64,000 bases of DNA from Anopheles merus (GCF_017562075.2 NC_054083.1:9864768-9928767), one strand, 5' to 3'; positions 22,685 through 33,099 are shown, numbered from the stretch's first letter. The notes: generated by a model from the sequence alone, not told the origin. Program-made: numbers and translations.

Positions 22685-22995
22685 TACTTTATACATTCTT
22701 ACATAGAAAATTCAAACTCGATATAAAAAACAAGATGCTCATTTATTATAGCCTTCTAACCACTAATAACATACGCTACCCCCATTTGGTAATTTTGCGC
22801 ATCCACCCATAAAAAGAGATTACAAGTATTACAGAATAAGATATTAAAAATTATGATTAACGTTCCTCCATGGTAAAGAACTGCTTCCTTACACGGAAGG
22901 CTGAACACTGAATGTATAAACGTCCATAGTGAAAAGCTATACAACAATTATACAAACAAGTGCCGTAACAAGTGCCAAACACTGTTAAACTCTCA
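22685..22995 (+). pseudogene. Jockey-like LINE remnant, C-terminal continuation
   Basis: It reads LITYATPIW followed by KKRLQVLQNKILKIMINVPPW (22765-22875, one stop inside) and then INVHSEKLYNNY, which is the C-terminal region of Jockey-type ORF2 expected downstream of the piece ending near 18050. Removing the CR1-like LINE would bring the two together. The second CR1-like LINE begins inside this sequence at about 22995. Confidence 0.75.
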
Positions 22996-23244
22996 ACGTA
23001 AAAGACGCATTCGCATATCGCTCAGTGTTTTTCTTGAAAATCGCGCTGTTTATCACACTATTTTCCGGTTTCTGTATAATCACAGTATTTTGGAACACCG
23101 TTCCATTATCGTTCAATAGTGCGTTTGTCTCTGCTGACCCACAATACTCGCGTAAATTTCGTTTTTCGGATCGCATCTGAGTTCGCTCGTCTTGACCGCC
23201 ATCGCTCTTGTTGCTGCAACGACAACCTGCACCGTTCCCGTAGA

Positions 23245-24223
23245 ATGGCCCGTATTTGCAACGCCTGCACCATGGAAATTGCGGAGGCATCTATTAGCTG
23301 CTGCCTGTGCGACTCTCCATTTCATCAGCGCTGCACTTCGGTTCCTGCTGATCTGTTCCAGCGCATTTCGGAATATAAACAAATACACTGGTGCTGTATT
23401 GGCTGCAACAACGTATTTATGAATCCGCGCACCACGTTCGTAAAAGACGCAGCCATGGAATCTGGCTTCCAGGCGGCAATTACAACAGTAGCCGAAAGCA
23501 TCAAGACCGTTATGGAGCCATTGATTAATGAAATCAAAAATGGGTTTGCACGGATGAGCCAACTTGATCTAAAAACTCCACGTAGCAGTCACCCTCCCGC
23601 AAAAATTCGTCGCATAAATCCATCCAAATGTTTGTTTTCCGATGTCACTAAGGACAATCACGCATTGTTTACATTCAGTGCTACGAGGAATCAAAAAAAT
23701 AGCCAAAACAACAATACGAAGCGAATTGACGATATTCAACGCAAAACTCATGCACCACCTGTGATTACTGACACAAAAAAGGATCTAGCATTTTTTCCTA
23801 TCAAAATAGTTCCCGCTCATTCAACGGTGCAAAAATGCGCGCGATATATTTCCCGGCTCTCTTCCGATACAACCAGTGACCAAATTGTACAAATGGTCAA
23901 ACAAGCTTTATCGATTGATGATGCTACTGCATACTGCCTTATTCGACAGGGTACAAAGACAGCGACACTCTCATTTCTGTCATTTAAAGTGTTAGTGCCT
24001 TTATCACTACGTGACAAGGCTCTTTCCCCCGACACCTGGCACCTTGGCATGTCAGTACGTGAATTCATTGACTACCGAAATCAACAGCCGAGTGCAAATT
24101 TTCGTATACAACCGCCAATGAGTCTCTCCACCCCTACAACTTTGCCTACGGGGCTAAATATTCGGTCACCGCCACTGCTGGAACACACAATTTTATCGGC
24201 ACACACTCCACGCACATCACCAC
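23245..24223 (+). pseudogene. CR1-like LINE copy 2 ORF1, end disrupted by MITE
   Basis: From ATG 23245, with the same PHD-like finger (CNAC, CCLC, FHQRC, CCIGC) and downstream blocks as copy 1. The original frame would end a few codons past 24223: skipping the MITE and its 8-bp duplicate puts a TAG about 5 bp beyond 25037. As it stands the frame runs about 43 codons into the MITE and stops at TGA 24352-24354. A truncated or extended protein is still possible. Confidence 0.8.
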
Positions 24224-24341
24224 TAGTGATTGGTCAAGTAGAACAGTGCTACCACGCACGCACAGTACATCAATATGTGCGAGCACACTTGCACACCAAA
24301 CAAAATTGTGGTACCACTTTTGTGCAACCGCACAAAATAAT

Positions 24342-24704
24342 AATAATATCATGATCAAGCTCACTAGAAGCAATGTACACATCCTTAAGTTTAGTGCGTA
24401 GTCCATGAACGTTTTGGTAATAAATGCTAAGGTCATTATTCGTCATTGTTCGTCCTTGATTTTTACAGCAGGCGACCCCTGTAGGATTGACATGATAGTC
24501 GTGCGATTGTGTAAGTGTAGTGTCCGTTCTTTGACGATGGTTTGTTTTGGTCTCACGATCATCAAGCTGCGTGCGCCCTTCGTAAAGCACTGCCTCAGCA
24601 GAAAGAATATCGTTTGTTGCAGGAAGAACATTCGTCAGGTAAGTGCAATTAACATTCACTAAAGTTGTTTCAGCGCCAGTGTTCCTCGATTCATGAGTCG
24701 AGTC
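24342..24704 (-). repeat. Inverted copy of LINE ORF2 start, captured inside the MITE
   Basis: 363 bp, the reverse complement of 25117-25479. The edges are sharp: identity stops at GATATTATT on one side and at GACTCGACTC on the other. I saw a single mismatch near one edge (GAACACTGG versus GAACAGTGG). It carries antisense codons for the first part of ORF2. Confidence 0.95.
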
Positions 24705-24724
24705 CACTACAGTTGCGTAAAACT

Positions 24725-24985
24725 GTGCGCACACAAAATTGTGCTATAGCTCAAAATTGTGCTCTTTCAAAAATTGTGCTCTACCACAAAATTGAGCTCT
24801 GCCGCAAAACTGCTTGCGCACAAAATTGTGCGCACACGAAATTGCGTCATAGCACAAAATAGTGCACGCACAAAATTGTGCGGTTGCACAAAATAGTGCG
24901 CGCACTAAACTGTGCGGTTGCACAAAATTGTGCGGTTGCACAAAAGTGGCACCACCACAACACCGCACACTTAATTGTGTGTGGT
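24725..24985. repeat. CACAAAATTGTG-type palindromic repeat cluster
   Basis: More than ten degenerate copies of (G)CACAAAATTGTGC(G) spaced by 10-25 bp inside the MITE's right subterminal region, with a few also at 24300-24335 in the left. Such subterminal repeats often bind transposase. Confidence 0.85.
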
Positions 24986-26040
24986 AGCACTGCACCACAC
25001 AGTAAAAAGTGCAACTTGACCCATCACTAATCACCACCAACACCGTAGACCCACTAATATTTACCGGTATTCATTTCACGCGCATCGCACACACTCACAG
25101 TCACACAAATCATCCTGACTCGACTCATGAATCGAGGAACAGTGGCGCTGAAACAACTTTAGTGAATGTTAATTGCACTTACCTGACGAATGTTCTTCCT
25201 GCAACAAACGATATTCTTTCTGCTGAGGCAGTGCTTTACGAAGGGCGCACGCAGCTTGATGATCGTGAGACCAAAACAAACCATCGTCAAAGAACGGACA
25301 CTACACTTACACAATCGCACGACTATCATGTCAATCCTACAGGGGTCGCCTGCTGTAAAAATCAAGGACGAACAATGACGAATAATGACCTTAGCATTTA
25401 TTACCAAAACGTTCATGGACTACGCACTAAACTTAAGGATGTGTACATTGCTTCTAGTGAGCTTGATCATGATATTATTGTTCTCATAGAAACATGGCTT
25501 GATGATACCATACTTTCGCAGCAGGTAATCTGTGACAAATACGCTGTCTATAGAAGCGATAGAAATGCTAATAACAGTGCCAGACAGATTGGTGGTGGTG
25601 TCCTGATTGCTGTTTCTAAACGTCTCAAATGCCTTCCTGTGCACACCAATATAACGAGTATTGAACACTGCTGGGTTAAAATCCTGTCGCCTTCCAGTAA
25701 AATATTTGTCGGTGTAAGCTACATCCCTCCTGACCTTAGTACAAATACTGCAATTATGACCGCTCTCGACGAGGCTCTTGATAGTGTGAGTGTTTCTATG
25801 AACGACAACGATATGATGTGTCTGTTGGGTGACTTCAACCAACCAATGATCTCCTGGTGTGCTATCGATAGGCACTATGAACCCGCGTCATCCATGCCTG
25901 GTCAAAATCGCTTTTTGGATTTGATAAATTATCATTGCTTAAAACAAATCAGTGGCATAGTAAATGACCTAGGAAGCCAATTGGATCTTGTGTTCGTATC
26001 AAATGATCTTGAAGATAGCGTGCCTATGCAGTCAGTCTAT

Positions 26041-26667
26041 AGTGCCGATTATGTGACTCAACTGCTTGAGAAAAAGTATCAAAAAATGCTCATTTTCTAT
26101 TATGATCCGTGTTAGAGAATTCAATTTGTCTCTGGTTTGATATATCGAACTGAACGAAGGTCATTTGCATTGCCTGACTCAAACGGAGACCGTTTTTTGT
26201 CCAACAGCTTTCCGTTAGGTTAAAGCTACGGAAAGCGTTTTGTTATACGGTTTAATTACTAAATAAATATATTTAAACCACACGAATTGCATGTAATTAC
26301 ATTCAAAAGAGATTTTTTGTAATTATTCACTGGAAAATGATGGGAATAACAAAATACATAGAAATTAGATATGATTTCTGTGTATTTTGTTATTTTTTAA
26401 CAAGCGCTACTTTTCATGACATTGTCAAACACACTTCAAGAACAATAATATGCCACACGTAGAAAAACAAAATAATTGGTACGAGACTTCCTGCGTTACG
26501 CGTTGCAGTTTGTTTTGACGAACAAATCCATTTCAGATCAATTTGGTAGCAATGTCTCGAGTCAACGAAAGAAGTCTCTAACAAGCTTGTATAATACCGA
26601 TTTCGTTTCAGTTCGTGTAGCGCGGTTTTGTTTGATACTTTTCCGTTTGAATCAGATAATCGACACT
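26041..26667. mobile_element. MITE (627 bp) inside ORF2, TAT target duplication
   Basis: Left end AGTGCCGATTATGTGACTCA; right end complementary to AGTGTCGATTATCTGATTCA. It is flanked by TAT on both sides (26038-26040, 26668-26670). Deleting the element plus one TAT fuses MQSVY to VSLVAIV in the correct ORF2 frame, which fixes the boundaries. An internal hairpin lies at 26345-26394. The 3-bp duplication suggests a Harbinger-like mobiliser, but TAT is not the usual TWA. Confidence 0.75.
26345..26394. repeat. 21-bp hairpin inside MITE
   Basis: Arms AATAACAAAATACATAGAAA(T) at 26345-26365 and their near-perfect complement at 26374-26394 (one mismatch), with an 8-nt loop TAGATATG. Confidence 0.9.
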
Positions 26668-27751
26668 TATGTCTCCCTTGTCGCGATTGTTCCTGTTGAT
26701 AACCACCATCCACCATTGGAAATCAAGCTGCAGTATTCCCACACTAGTTCAGACGATAATTCAGGCATAGTCTTGCCTGGTGCTGTATCTGCTTATAATT
26801 TTGCCAGAGCTGATTTTGTTAGCATAAAGCAAGCGTTGAGGGACACTGATTGGACTAGACTTCGAAACATGGACGTAGAAGCTGCTTCTGAATACTTAAC
26901 GTCAGCAGTGTCAAACATTGTTGAACAATTCGTACCTAAACGAATATTTACAAATTCTCAACCATGGTGCACTAGATACCTTAAAAGGTTAGAAATAATG
27001 CGTCGTTCTGCGTGTCGTATATTCAGTTGTACACGCAATGAAGCCTATAGAAGCAATTTCCTGGAGGCTGCAAGAATCTTTAAGCTTCATAAACGAAATT
27101 TGTATGATAATTACATTCGCCGTGTCCAGATATCCATTCGGGCTTGTCCAAAATCATTTTGGAACTTTACGGACCGTAAGATGAAACATACTTCCCTCCC
27201 ATCATGCAAGACACTTGATGGTCGATTGTTTACTGACATGCGAGAAATATGTAATGGTTTTGCTGAGCTGTTTGCGCGTAGCTGCACGAGCTTTCTCGAA
27301 CAAAACCAGATGGTAGAGGAAGCGTTACGTTTCGTGGCACAAGATTCCGTAGACATATTTTACTATCGATGATGTTCGTTCAACGGCTTCAAAGCTGAAA
27401 CCCTCCTAAGCCTCTGGACCCGATAACACTCCGGGAATAGTGATCGTATCATGCATCGATGAATTGGCTTCACCACTAGCATCCATTTTTAATGATTCAC
27501 TTCGCACTGGTTTCTTCCCTGACCTATGGAAAAAGTCATGGATATTTCCCGTTTACAAAAAAGGCGACAGAACTTCCATCTCAAATTATCGAGCTATTTC
27601 GATGCTATGTGCTCCCAGTAAGCTGCTCCCAGTGAGAGTCTAAAATGACGGACCCATTAAAAAAATGTAGGAAAAATGCGCAACGCGCAATAATGTAATT
27701 ATTCATTAAACAAATACTACTACTACCTTCGTATGAGTTTATCATAAATGG

Positions 27752-28163
27752 GGCCCTTTCCGTTTGAAGTTCGTAGGCTGTAATTTCAGCCTGTCCGCTG
27801 TTTGGATTATATAGAAGTTTTCGAGCAGCTATCTAAGTGGGGATAATATACAGGTTGGCTTATCTCAAGGTGTATAAATTTAGAAGGCTGATTGTCGTCG
27901 CTTTTGTTTCTGAATGAAGATTTAAGATTGTTTTGAGTATTCGTCAAGCCTCCAGCATACTTGTTTGAACAAAAGTTTTCACAAATTCTGTCAAAAAGTG
28001 ATATTAACTTTGGGTTATAAAAAACATGCTATGAGACCACCTGGACTACATACACTTTGATTCTCCACCAGATCTCTTTAATGCACCTTTGGGTAAATGT
28101 AAACACCACCTTGTTTTGCCATTTTTGAAGCAGGTACTCGAATCTAATTCTAGCTTTGAGGCT
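27752..28163. repeat. About 420-bp dispersed repeat, copy 2 (inverted relative to 5.0 kb)
   Basis: Starts GGGGCCCTTTCCGTTTGAAG and ends near TACTCGAATCTAATTCTAG, the reverse complement of 5003-5424 with many substitutions and small indels. It lies just beyond the truncated 3' end of the LINE. No coding potential. Confidence 0.75.
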
Positions 28164-29274
28164 AGAATACTCTAGACTGTAAATTGCAGGCTAGTTTTAT
28201 GTGTGGTTTTGTATGAAGTGTTTACATGATTTCAAACTCCAACTGTCAAACTTCATACTAAAAACTAACCAGAATCGTGAAGGTCCTCAATATTAGAAAA
28301 AAAATCATCCAACCCTATGGACATTTCGAGCACGAATAACCGGGAATTCGAGTATATTCCCTGAAACTGGAGCCTAGACTTACCTTAAACTGCACCAGTT
28401 TAAGGGAATTTAGGAAAAGTCCTGTAAAATCAACTGTGATGCGACTTTTTCGATGCTTTCTTCCAAATTCGATCAAAAATAATGTTTCCTATCGTTATAG
28501 GGGGTCATTTAGCTATTTTATACATAAATAATATCGATTTTTCATAAAACAACGTCACACAAAATTCGAATTTGTTTTTCATGAAAAATGAAAGCTACGA
28601 ATGTAAAATTAGCTCAACGGCATAGTCCATCGATAGGAGAAATTCTTATTTACGAACACGCCAAATCTTAGCGCTTTCAACACACTTGATCACACACAAA
28701 TCCACAATTTCAGGCGTTTCGAGTACTAATCGAGCAGATATGGATAAACTTTATCGAGCAAATGTCACTTGGGAATACACCAAAAATAAAAATAATTAAA
28801 ATTGAAGAAAATTTAATTAAACTCGATAATTCAATTAATTTATTGAAAACAACTTATTACGAAAATGCGTTAAGATGATAATTAATTACTTCTACTTGGT
28901 GCAACGTACTACGTAGACTTGTTGGCAAATACAGGCTTTCGAGACTTATTAAGTACCACGCAGCCGGAAAGTTAGTCTTAGCTACGGGGGACGGATCCAT
29001 GGAACTGCGATACTTAACTTAAAAGCATATATATTTAATAATAGACATTTTTTTTGCTTTATTCATTTAGTCGTTCATTTAAAAAATTCTGGCTTTCTAA
29101 TACAGATGAGACGGTTTCTTAGTTTAGCTGTCAACTTGCGCGACTTGGATGGAAACTTAGTGTAGGATTTCATCCTAGTAAGGATTGATTATCCGAATGC
29201 GTGGAACTGAATAAGTCGAAATTCTGTATAAACAGTCCTGACCGCGCAGTATGTTAGTTCAAGTAGAAGAAGTA
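28164..29274. other. AT-rich, no gene recognised
   Basis: A short inverted repeat (TATGAAGTG at 28214 with TTCATACTAAAA at 28252) may be the end of a small MITE. A GC-richer patch at 28900-29010 shows no coding similarity. Confidence 0.4.
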
Positions 29275-29424
29275 CATATTCTTCTTCTTCTTATGAAAAA
29301 ACCTTTGTCGGACAAGGCCCGTCTGTGGGTTTGGTTTTGAACTACTTGTTTATCCATTCGAGGCTGAACCTATGGCGGACATGTTCTTAAGTCGTACGTG
29401 CTTACGAAAGTGCAACGCCAGGCC
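29275..29424 (-). mobile_element. tRNA-derived SINE, copy 2 (diverged, shortened)
   Basis: On the plus strand it opens with the (CTT)n tail. It then shares GGACAAGGCCCGTCTGTGGG with the body of copy 1, and GGCGGACATGTTCTTAAGTC and GTACG...TTACGA...AGTGC with the head. The B box is degraded (GGCTGAACCT). Part of the body is deleted relative to copy 1. Confidence 0.65.
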
Positions 29425-29544
29425 TTGATTTTTTCATCGTTATCATTGCATTTCAATGTACCTGGACTCCTACCTAGTGGTGAAGTTATACCCACTAGTG
29501 TTTGGAGAATGACTTCACCATCATCGAATACGACCCGGAAAGGT

Positions 29545-29850
29545 TTTGATTTGATTTGATTTCATTTATTCAATCCCATATCCGCCATCAAGGCTAAATA
29601 AAACAGACTTAAAACTAATTTAACACTAACAAATAAACAAAACAATTCATGAAAAACTAAGCCTAACTAAACTAGTCTTGACCTAGCAAAAAAAAGCAAT
29701 AAAACATAGGTAGAGCGTAGAGACTGACGTAAACAAAATGAAAAAAGAGAGCAAATGAAAACTAAGAATTCTAATTAAAGAGAATTAGAAGAAAAAATAC
29801 GGTTACGGAAAGACTTAAGAGAAGAGTCAAAATAAAAGAGATAGTAAAAG
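29545..29850 (-). mobile_element. Probable 3' end of a LINE (non-coding)
   Basis: TTTGA repeats at 29548-29562, then TTCATTTATTCAATCCCATATC and an AT-rich tract with AACAAATAAACAAAAC. This resembles the inverted 3' UTR plus short terminal repeats of the CR1-like LINEs at 14.5 and 43.0 kb. No coding sequence is included, so the call is tentative. Confidence 0.4.
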
Positions 29851-29879
29851 TGATTAAACAACCTGAAACAGGATATAAG

Positions 29880-30130
29880 GTTTTACACCAAGCTCGGAAT
29901 CGTCCGGAACCGGAACCATCTGGAGCCGTCCGTAACCACCTAGAATCATCCGGACCTGTCCGGAACCTTCCTCAGGTGTCCTGAACCTACCGGAGCCGTC
30001 ATGATCCATTCGAAGCCGGAATTTTCGGAGCTTCTTGCAGCCGTCCGACGCCAGCTCCGGCTGCGGACTAGGGGCTTTGGACGGTTCAAAACGGCTCAGA
30101 ACGTCCGCATACGGCTCTGACTTTTCAAAC
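29880..30130. repeat. CCGGA/GGAGCCGTC-rich degenerate minisatellite
   Basis: Repeated TCCGGAACC, GGAGCCGTCC and related 9-12-bp words. Similar TCCGGA-type repeats occur at 45106-45290 and 63355-63454. It gives long chance open frames because stops are rare in it. Confidence 0.65.
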
Positions 30131-30743
30131 AAATCGGCTTCCACGGCACCTGCTGTTAACTACCAACCCCGGGTGGCTCAATTTGGCTTCGTACGAAAAC
30201 ATGGGTTTGATTGAAAAACGCAAATTATAAGCTGTGAATGTACGCATGTAACTGCGATATAGAACAATACTGAACGCTCACGCAAGTTGTAACATTTAAC
30301 AATTATAAACACATTTTAACCGTAAAACACATTTTTGAGTCGCTTAACCGTCAACTCTACAACCGGATTCCCGGGTATGATTTCGATTTTTAATCTTTAA
30401 TAACTTTTTACAGAGAAGTCGCAGCGACAAACATTTCTCATGTATCTTTAGACTTTTTTATTCTCTTTATTTTCGTGCAAAAAACATAATTTAAAAAAAA
30501 CTCGAAATATTTTTTTTCTTCGATATACTTTTTGCATCCCTTACCTCTACAACCGGCATACCCGGGTATCCCATACATTTTGTATGGGGAATGAAACATT
30601 TTTATGCTAAAACTTTAATAACTCCTGTTCTAGCCGTAGGAGTTGCATTACATTTGAAGAGAAAGTGTATACATTATTATTCTTTGCCTTTGTTTAGCTG
30701 ATATAATTTTAAAAATTCTTTTGATTTTTTTATCCCTCAACTG

Positions 30744-31440
30744 ATGATCACTCAGGCGGTAGAGAACCTCGGATTGCAGATAAACGAGACAAATACCAAA
30801 CTGATGGTGGCAACATCAGCGGGCCTACCAATAAATAATCAGAATTTACGTAGGCCTGATGTACAGATAGCTGAACGCACTTTTGAAATCGTCCCACAAT
30901 TCACCTATCTGGGGTCTAAGGTTAGCAATGACAACAGCATTGAAGCTGAGTTGCGCGCAAGGATGCTGGCTGCCAGCCGGTCATTCTACAGCCTGAAAAA
31001 TCAGTTCACCTCAAAGAACCAGTCGCGACGGACGAAGCTGGGACTATATAGTACCTATATAGTACCAGTACTCACTTACTCCTCTGAGACATGGACACTG
31101 TCCAAATCTGACGAAACCCTCTTAGCCGCGTTCGAGAGGAAGATGCTCAGAAGGATAATTGGCCCCGTATGTGTGGAAGGACAATGGAGGAGCCGCTATA
31201 ATGACGAGCTATACGAGATGTACGGCGACTTCACTGTCGTACAGCGTATCAAGCTTGCCAGGCTCCGGTGGGCTGGCCATGTTGTACGCATCGAAACGGA
31301 CGACCCAGCCCGTAAAGTCTTTTTTAGGCCGTCCACAAGCGTGGAAGCGTCCGCCATTATGGCCGGGATAACGGACTGGCAGACGAAGGCGCGAGAACTT
31401 GATCGGTTTCGGACACTCCAGAGGCAGGCCAAGACCTTCT
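30744..31440 (+). pseudogene. RTE-like LINE reverse transcriptase, C-terminal fragment
   Basis: The open frame begins upstream of LGLQINETNTKLMVAT, the block after the catalytic YADD in RTE/BovB-type RTs. It continues with FTYLGSKVSND, YIVPVLTYSSETWTL, AFERKMLRRIIG, RIKLARLRWAGHVVRIE and VEASAIMAGITDWQTKAREL, a complete RTE C-terminus with no internal stop. The endonuclease and RT palm are missing (5' truncation). The frame reads on into piggyBac sequence, making a 291-codon chimeric ORF to 31619 that is probably fortuitous. Confidence 0.8.
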
Positions 31441-31444
31441 CCCT

Positions 31445-32000
31445 GTGTCTTCTTCTCCCTATGACATGGGAAATAACAGGACCTAAGAATAAGCCTAAAA
31501 TGATCGACGACTACAACAAATTGAAAGGCGGTGTCGACAATATGGACAAGTATTTCTCAGAAAATATTACAAAAAGAAAAACCAATAGGTGGCCACTGGC
31601 TTTATTTACAATATGTTAGATGTAGCAGCTTTTGCTGCATTCATATTGTACAAAGAAAATAATCCTCAGTCCACGTCCACAAACAAGAAACGTATGTTCC
31701 TTCAACAACTGTGTGAACAATTGGCAATGCCAGAAATAGAAATTCAATCAAATAATATACAAATTATGCGTCACATCGGGCCACGTAGTGGTTATGAATG
31801 GAGGTCCTATAAAAGCACCAGTTACTAATGAAACAATTATTCCAACTAAACGGGACGCTAGTGGTAGGGTTAAGCACACCGGGACTTGTTTCCTTTGTGT
31901 TAAAAAAGGGTCTACTAAAAAAGTTTGTGATGAATGTAAGAAACCAGTTCGTGCACATATCTCCAAAATTATAACAAAGTGTGATCATTGTGGAGACTGA
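31445..32000 (+). pseudogene. piggyBac-like transposase, C-terminal fragment
   Basis: It shows KPKMIDDYNKLKGGVDNMDK (third catalytic Asp within GGVD), RKTNRWPLALF and, after a frameshift at about 31610, YNMLDVAAFAAFILYKE, PRSG and, after another frameshift at about 31790, the C-terminal Cys-rich domain (GTCFLC, KVCDECKKPV, ITKCDHCG) ending at TGA 31998-32000. The first two catalytic Asp lie in the missing N-terminal two thirds. The family inserts at TTAA. Dead copy. Confidence 0.87.
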
Positions 32001-32419
32001 AATAAAATAAAAATTAATTTTCTTACTCTTTTTCCTTTTGCTGGGTGTAAATTAGGCAGATATATTTATAATAAAATTAAATTTAATTTAAGTATATTTC
32101 CTGCATTTGAACTACACGTTAAAAAAGTTGAAAATAAAATATGATTAATGGATTCCATAACATATGCAGTATTATTGACTTATTATTGGTACCAAAACGA
32201 GTAATCATTAGTTTAAGGTTATATAAAAATTATTAAATGAAGTTTTACAATTCTACCAATAACACGATGTCAAATTTCATTCAAAAAATACGATTAGAAC
32301 AGAAGCTATTAAAGTTTTAGTACAAAAAAGTTTAATCCCCCATACATAATGTATGGGCTACCCGGGTATGCCGGTCGTAGAGATGAAGGTGTAAATTTGG
32401 TCATTGACACAACGGTTAA

Positions 32420-33099
32420 TCGTGCTAACTGGTGTGCTCATTTGTAAACAAACCTAAGAAAACATAGCCCACGCGCTGTGCAAAGTGATCGAAAACTCCC
32501 TGCATTTTGCTCATTTTTTTTATCGTTCTCCTTTCCTCCTACAGCGCTCGTATCGAGCAAAGCTTTTGATCACCCCGCCCCAAGTTTCTCCTTACTCCTT
32601 TGTCCAAACTGAATGGTGTTCGAGGTTGTCATGATGATTCGCACTCATTCTTTATCTTTTGTTGTCTTTCTTTCGAAAGTGGATGTCTTACAGACCGGCT
32701 GTGGCGTAAATGACTGTTCGCGGTTGGCGGATTCAAAAGTGTGCCTTTGGCATACAAGTACGTGTGACAAAATTTGTGTGACATATTCAGTGTTCGCCAG
32801 GGGCCTTATCGATTTGACAAATCTAGTTTATATTACATTGGATAGAGTAGTTTCGCAATCAAGAAGGGCTAGCAGGTTGTTCCTGTGGACGAACGAAGAT
32901 GAGGTCCCGTTACTGAGGAACCCTGAACATCACTGTCCCCACCATCAGCAAAAAAAAAAGTTAGGTGCAACGATTCTACCTACAAAAATCCCCAACACCC
33001 CAACCCCTCCTCTTGTTTTTCTTGCGCCCAAGGTTAAATAAATATAAACCTGTCACTGATGAAAAGTAATGAGCGCAGAATGTAAAGGGGTTGTATGAA
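32420..33099. other. No gene recognised
   Basis: Contains a plus-strand open frame at 32613-33041 (142 codons) without any motif and with an unconvincing composition. A segment near 32470-32580 loosely resembles the CGATCGAAAAC/CGCTC-rich interior of the MITE at 61.7 kb. Confidence 0.35.

Larger units (their letters stand above)
24224..25029. mobile_element. hAT-like MITE (806 bp) with 8-bp target duplication and captured LINE segment
   Basis: The ends are TAGTGATTGGTCAAGT on the left and ACTTGACCCATCACTA on the right, inverted repeats with one mismatch. Both sides are flanked by ATCACCAC (24216-24223, 25030-25037). An 8-bp duplication and a TAGTG start fit the hAT superfamily. Subterminal regions are full of GCACAAAATTGTGC-like palindromes. 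The centre (24342-24704) is an inverted copy of the host LINE at 25117-25479. It encodes no transposase and would need one in trans. Confidence 0.85.
22995..27630 (+). mobile_element. CR1-like LINE, copy 2, interrupted by two MITEs and 3'-truncated
   Basis: Same orientation and organisation as copy 1 and only about 300 bp downstream of it. The 5' UTR and first 370 bp of ORF1 are nearly identical to copy 1; beyond about 23619 similarity falls sharply. A hAT-like MITE (24224-25029) sits at the end of ORF1 and another MITE (26041-26667) sits in ORF2. The RT is cut off near 27615 at NYRAISML, before the catalytic YADD box, so the copy is dead. Confidence 0.85.
25117..27630 (+). pseudogene. CR1-like LINE copy 2 ORF2, interrupted and truncated
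   Basis: Endonuclease part: YYQNVHGLRTKL, LIETWLDD, GGGVLIAV, SYIPPD, LLGDFNQPMISW and, after the MITE at 26041-26667, VDNHHPP. RT part: WCTRYLKRLE, an ASGPD lead (27410) and SWIFPVYKKGDRTSISNYRA (27540-27600). The first in-frame ATG is at 25375; an earlier non-ATG start is possible. Removing the MITE and one TAT leaves the reading frame continuous. A frameshift lies near 27360 and the sequence stops being LINE at about 27620. Confidence 0.85.
30344..32419 (+). mobile_element. piggyBac-like transposon, decayed, with nested RTE fragment
   Basis: Candidate ends are TTAACCGT at 30344 and ACGGTTAA at 32412-32419, giving the TTAA flanks typical of piggyBac. Inverted subterminal blocks support this: CTCTACAACCGGCATACCCG at about 30545 with GTATGGGG after it, and its complement at 32335-32385 (CGGGTATGCCGGTCGTAGAG). 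A second copy of the motif lies at 30356-30380. The interior holds the 3' part of a piggyBac transposase (31445-32000) and an RTE-like fragment (30744-31440). An alternative left TTAA lies at 30316. Confidence 0.7.

Noticed and set aside
24405..24662. 85-codon ORF identical to a minus-strand ORF at 25159-25416
   Set aside because: Antisense of LINE ORF2 inside an inverted repeat; not a gene.
32613..33041. 142-codon ORF on the plus strand
   Set aside because: No motif, no splice or start context, composition like random frames, surrounded by repeats.
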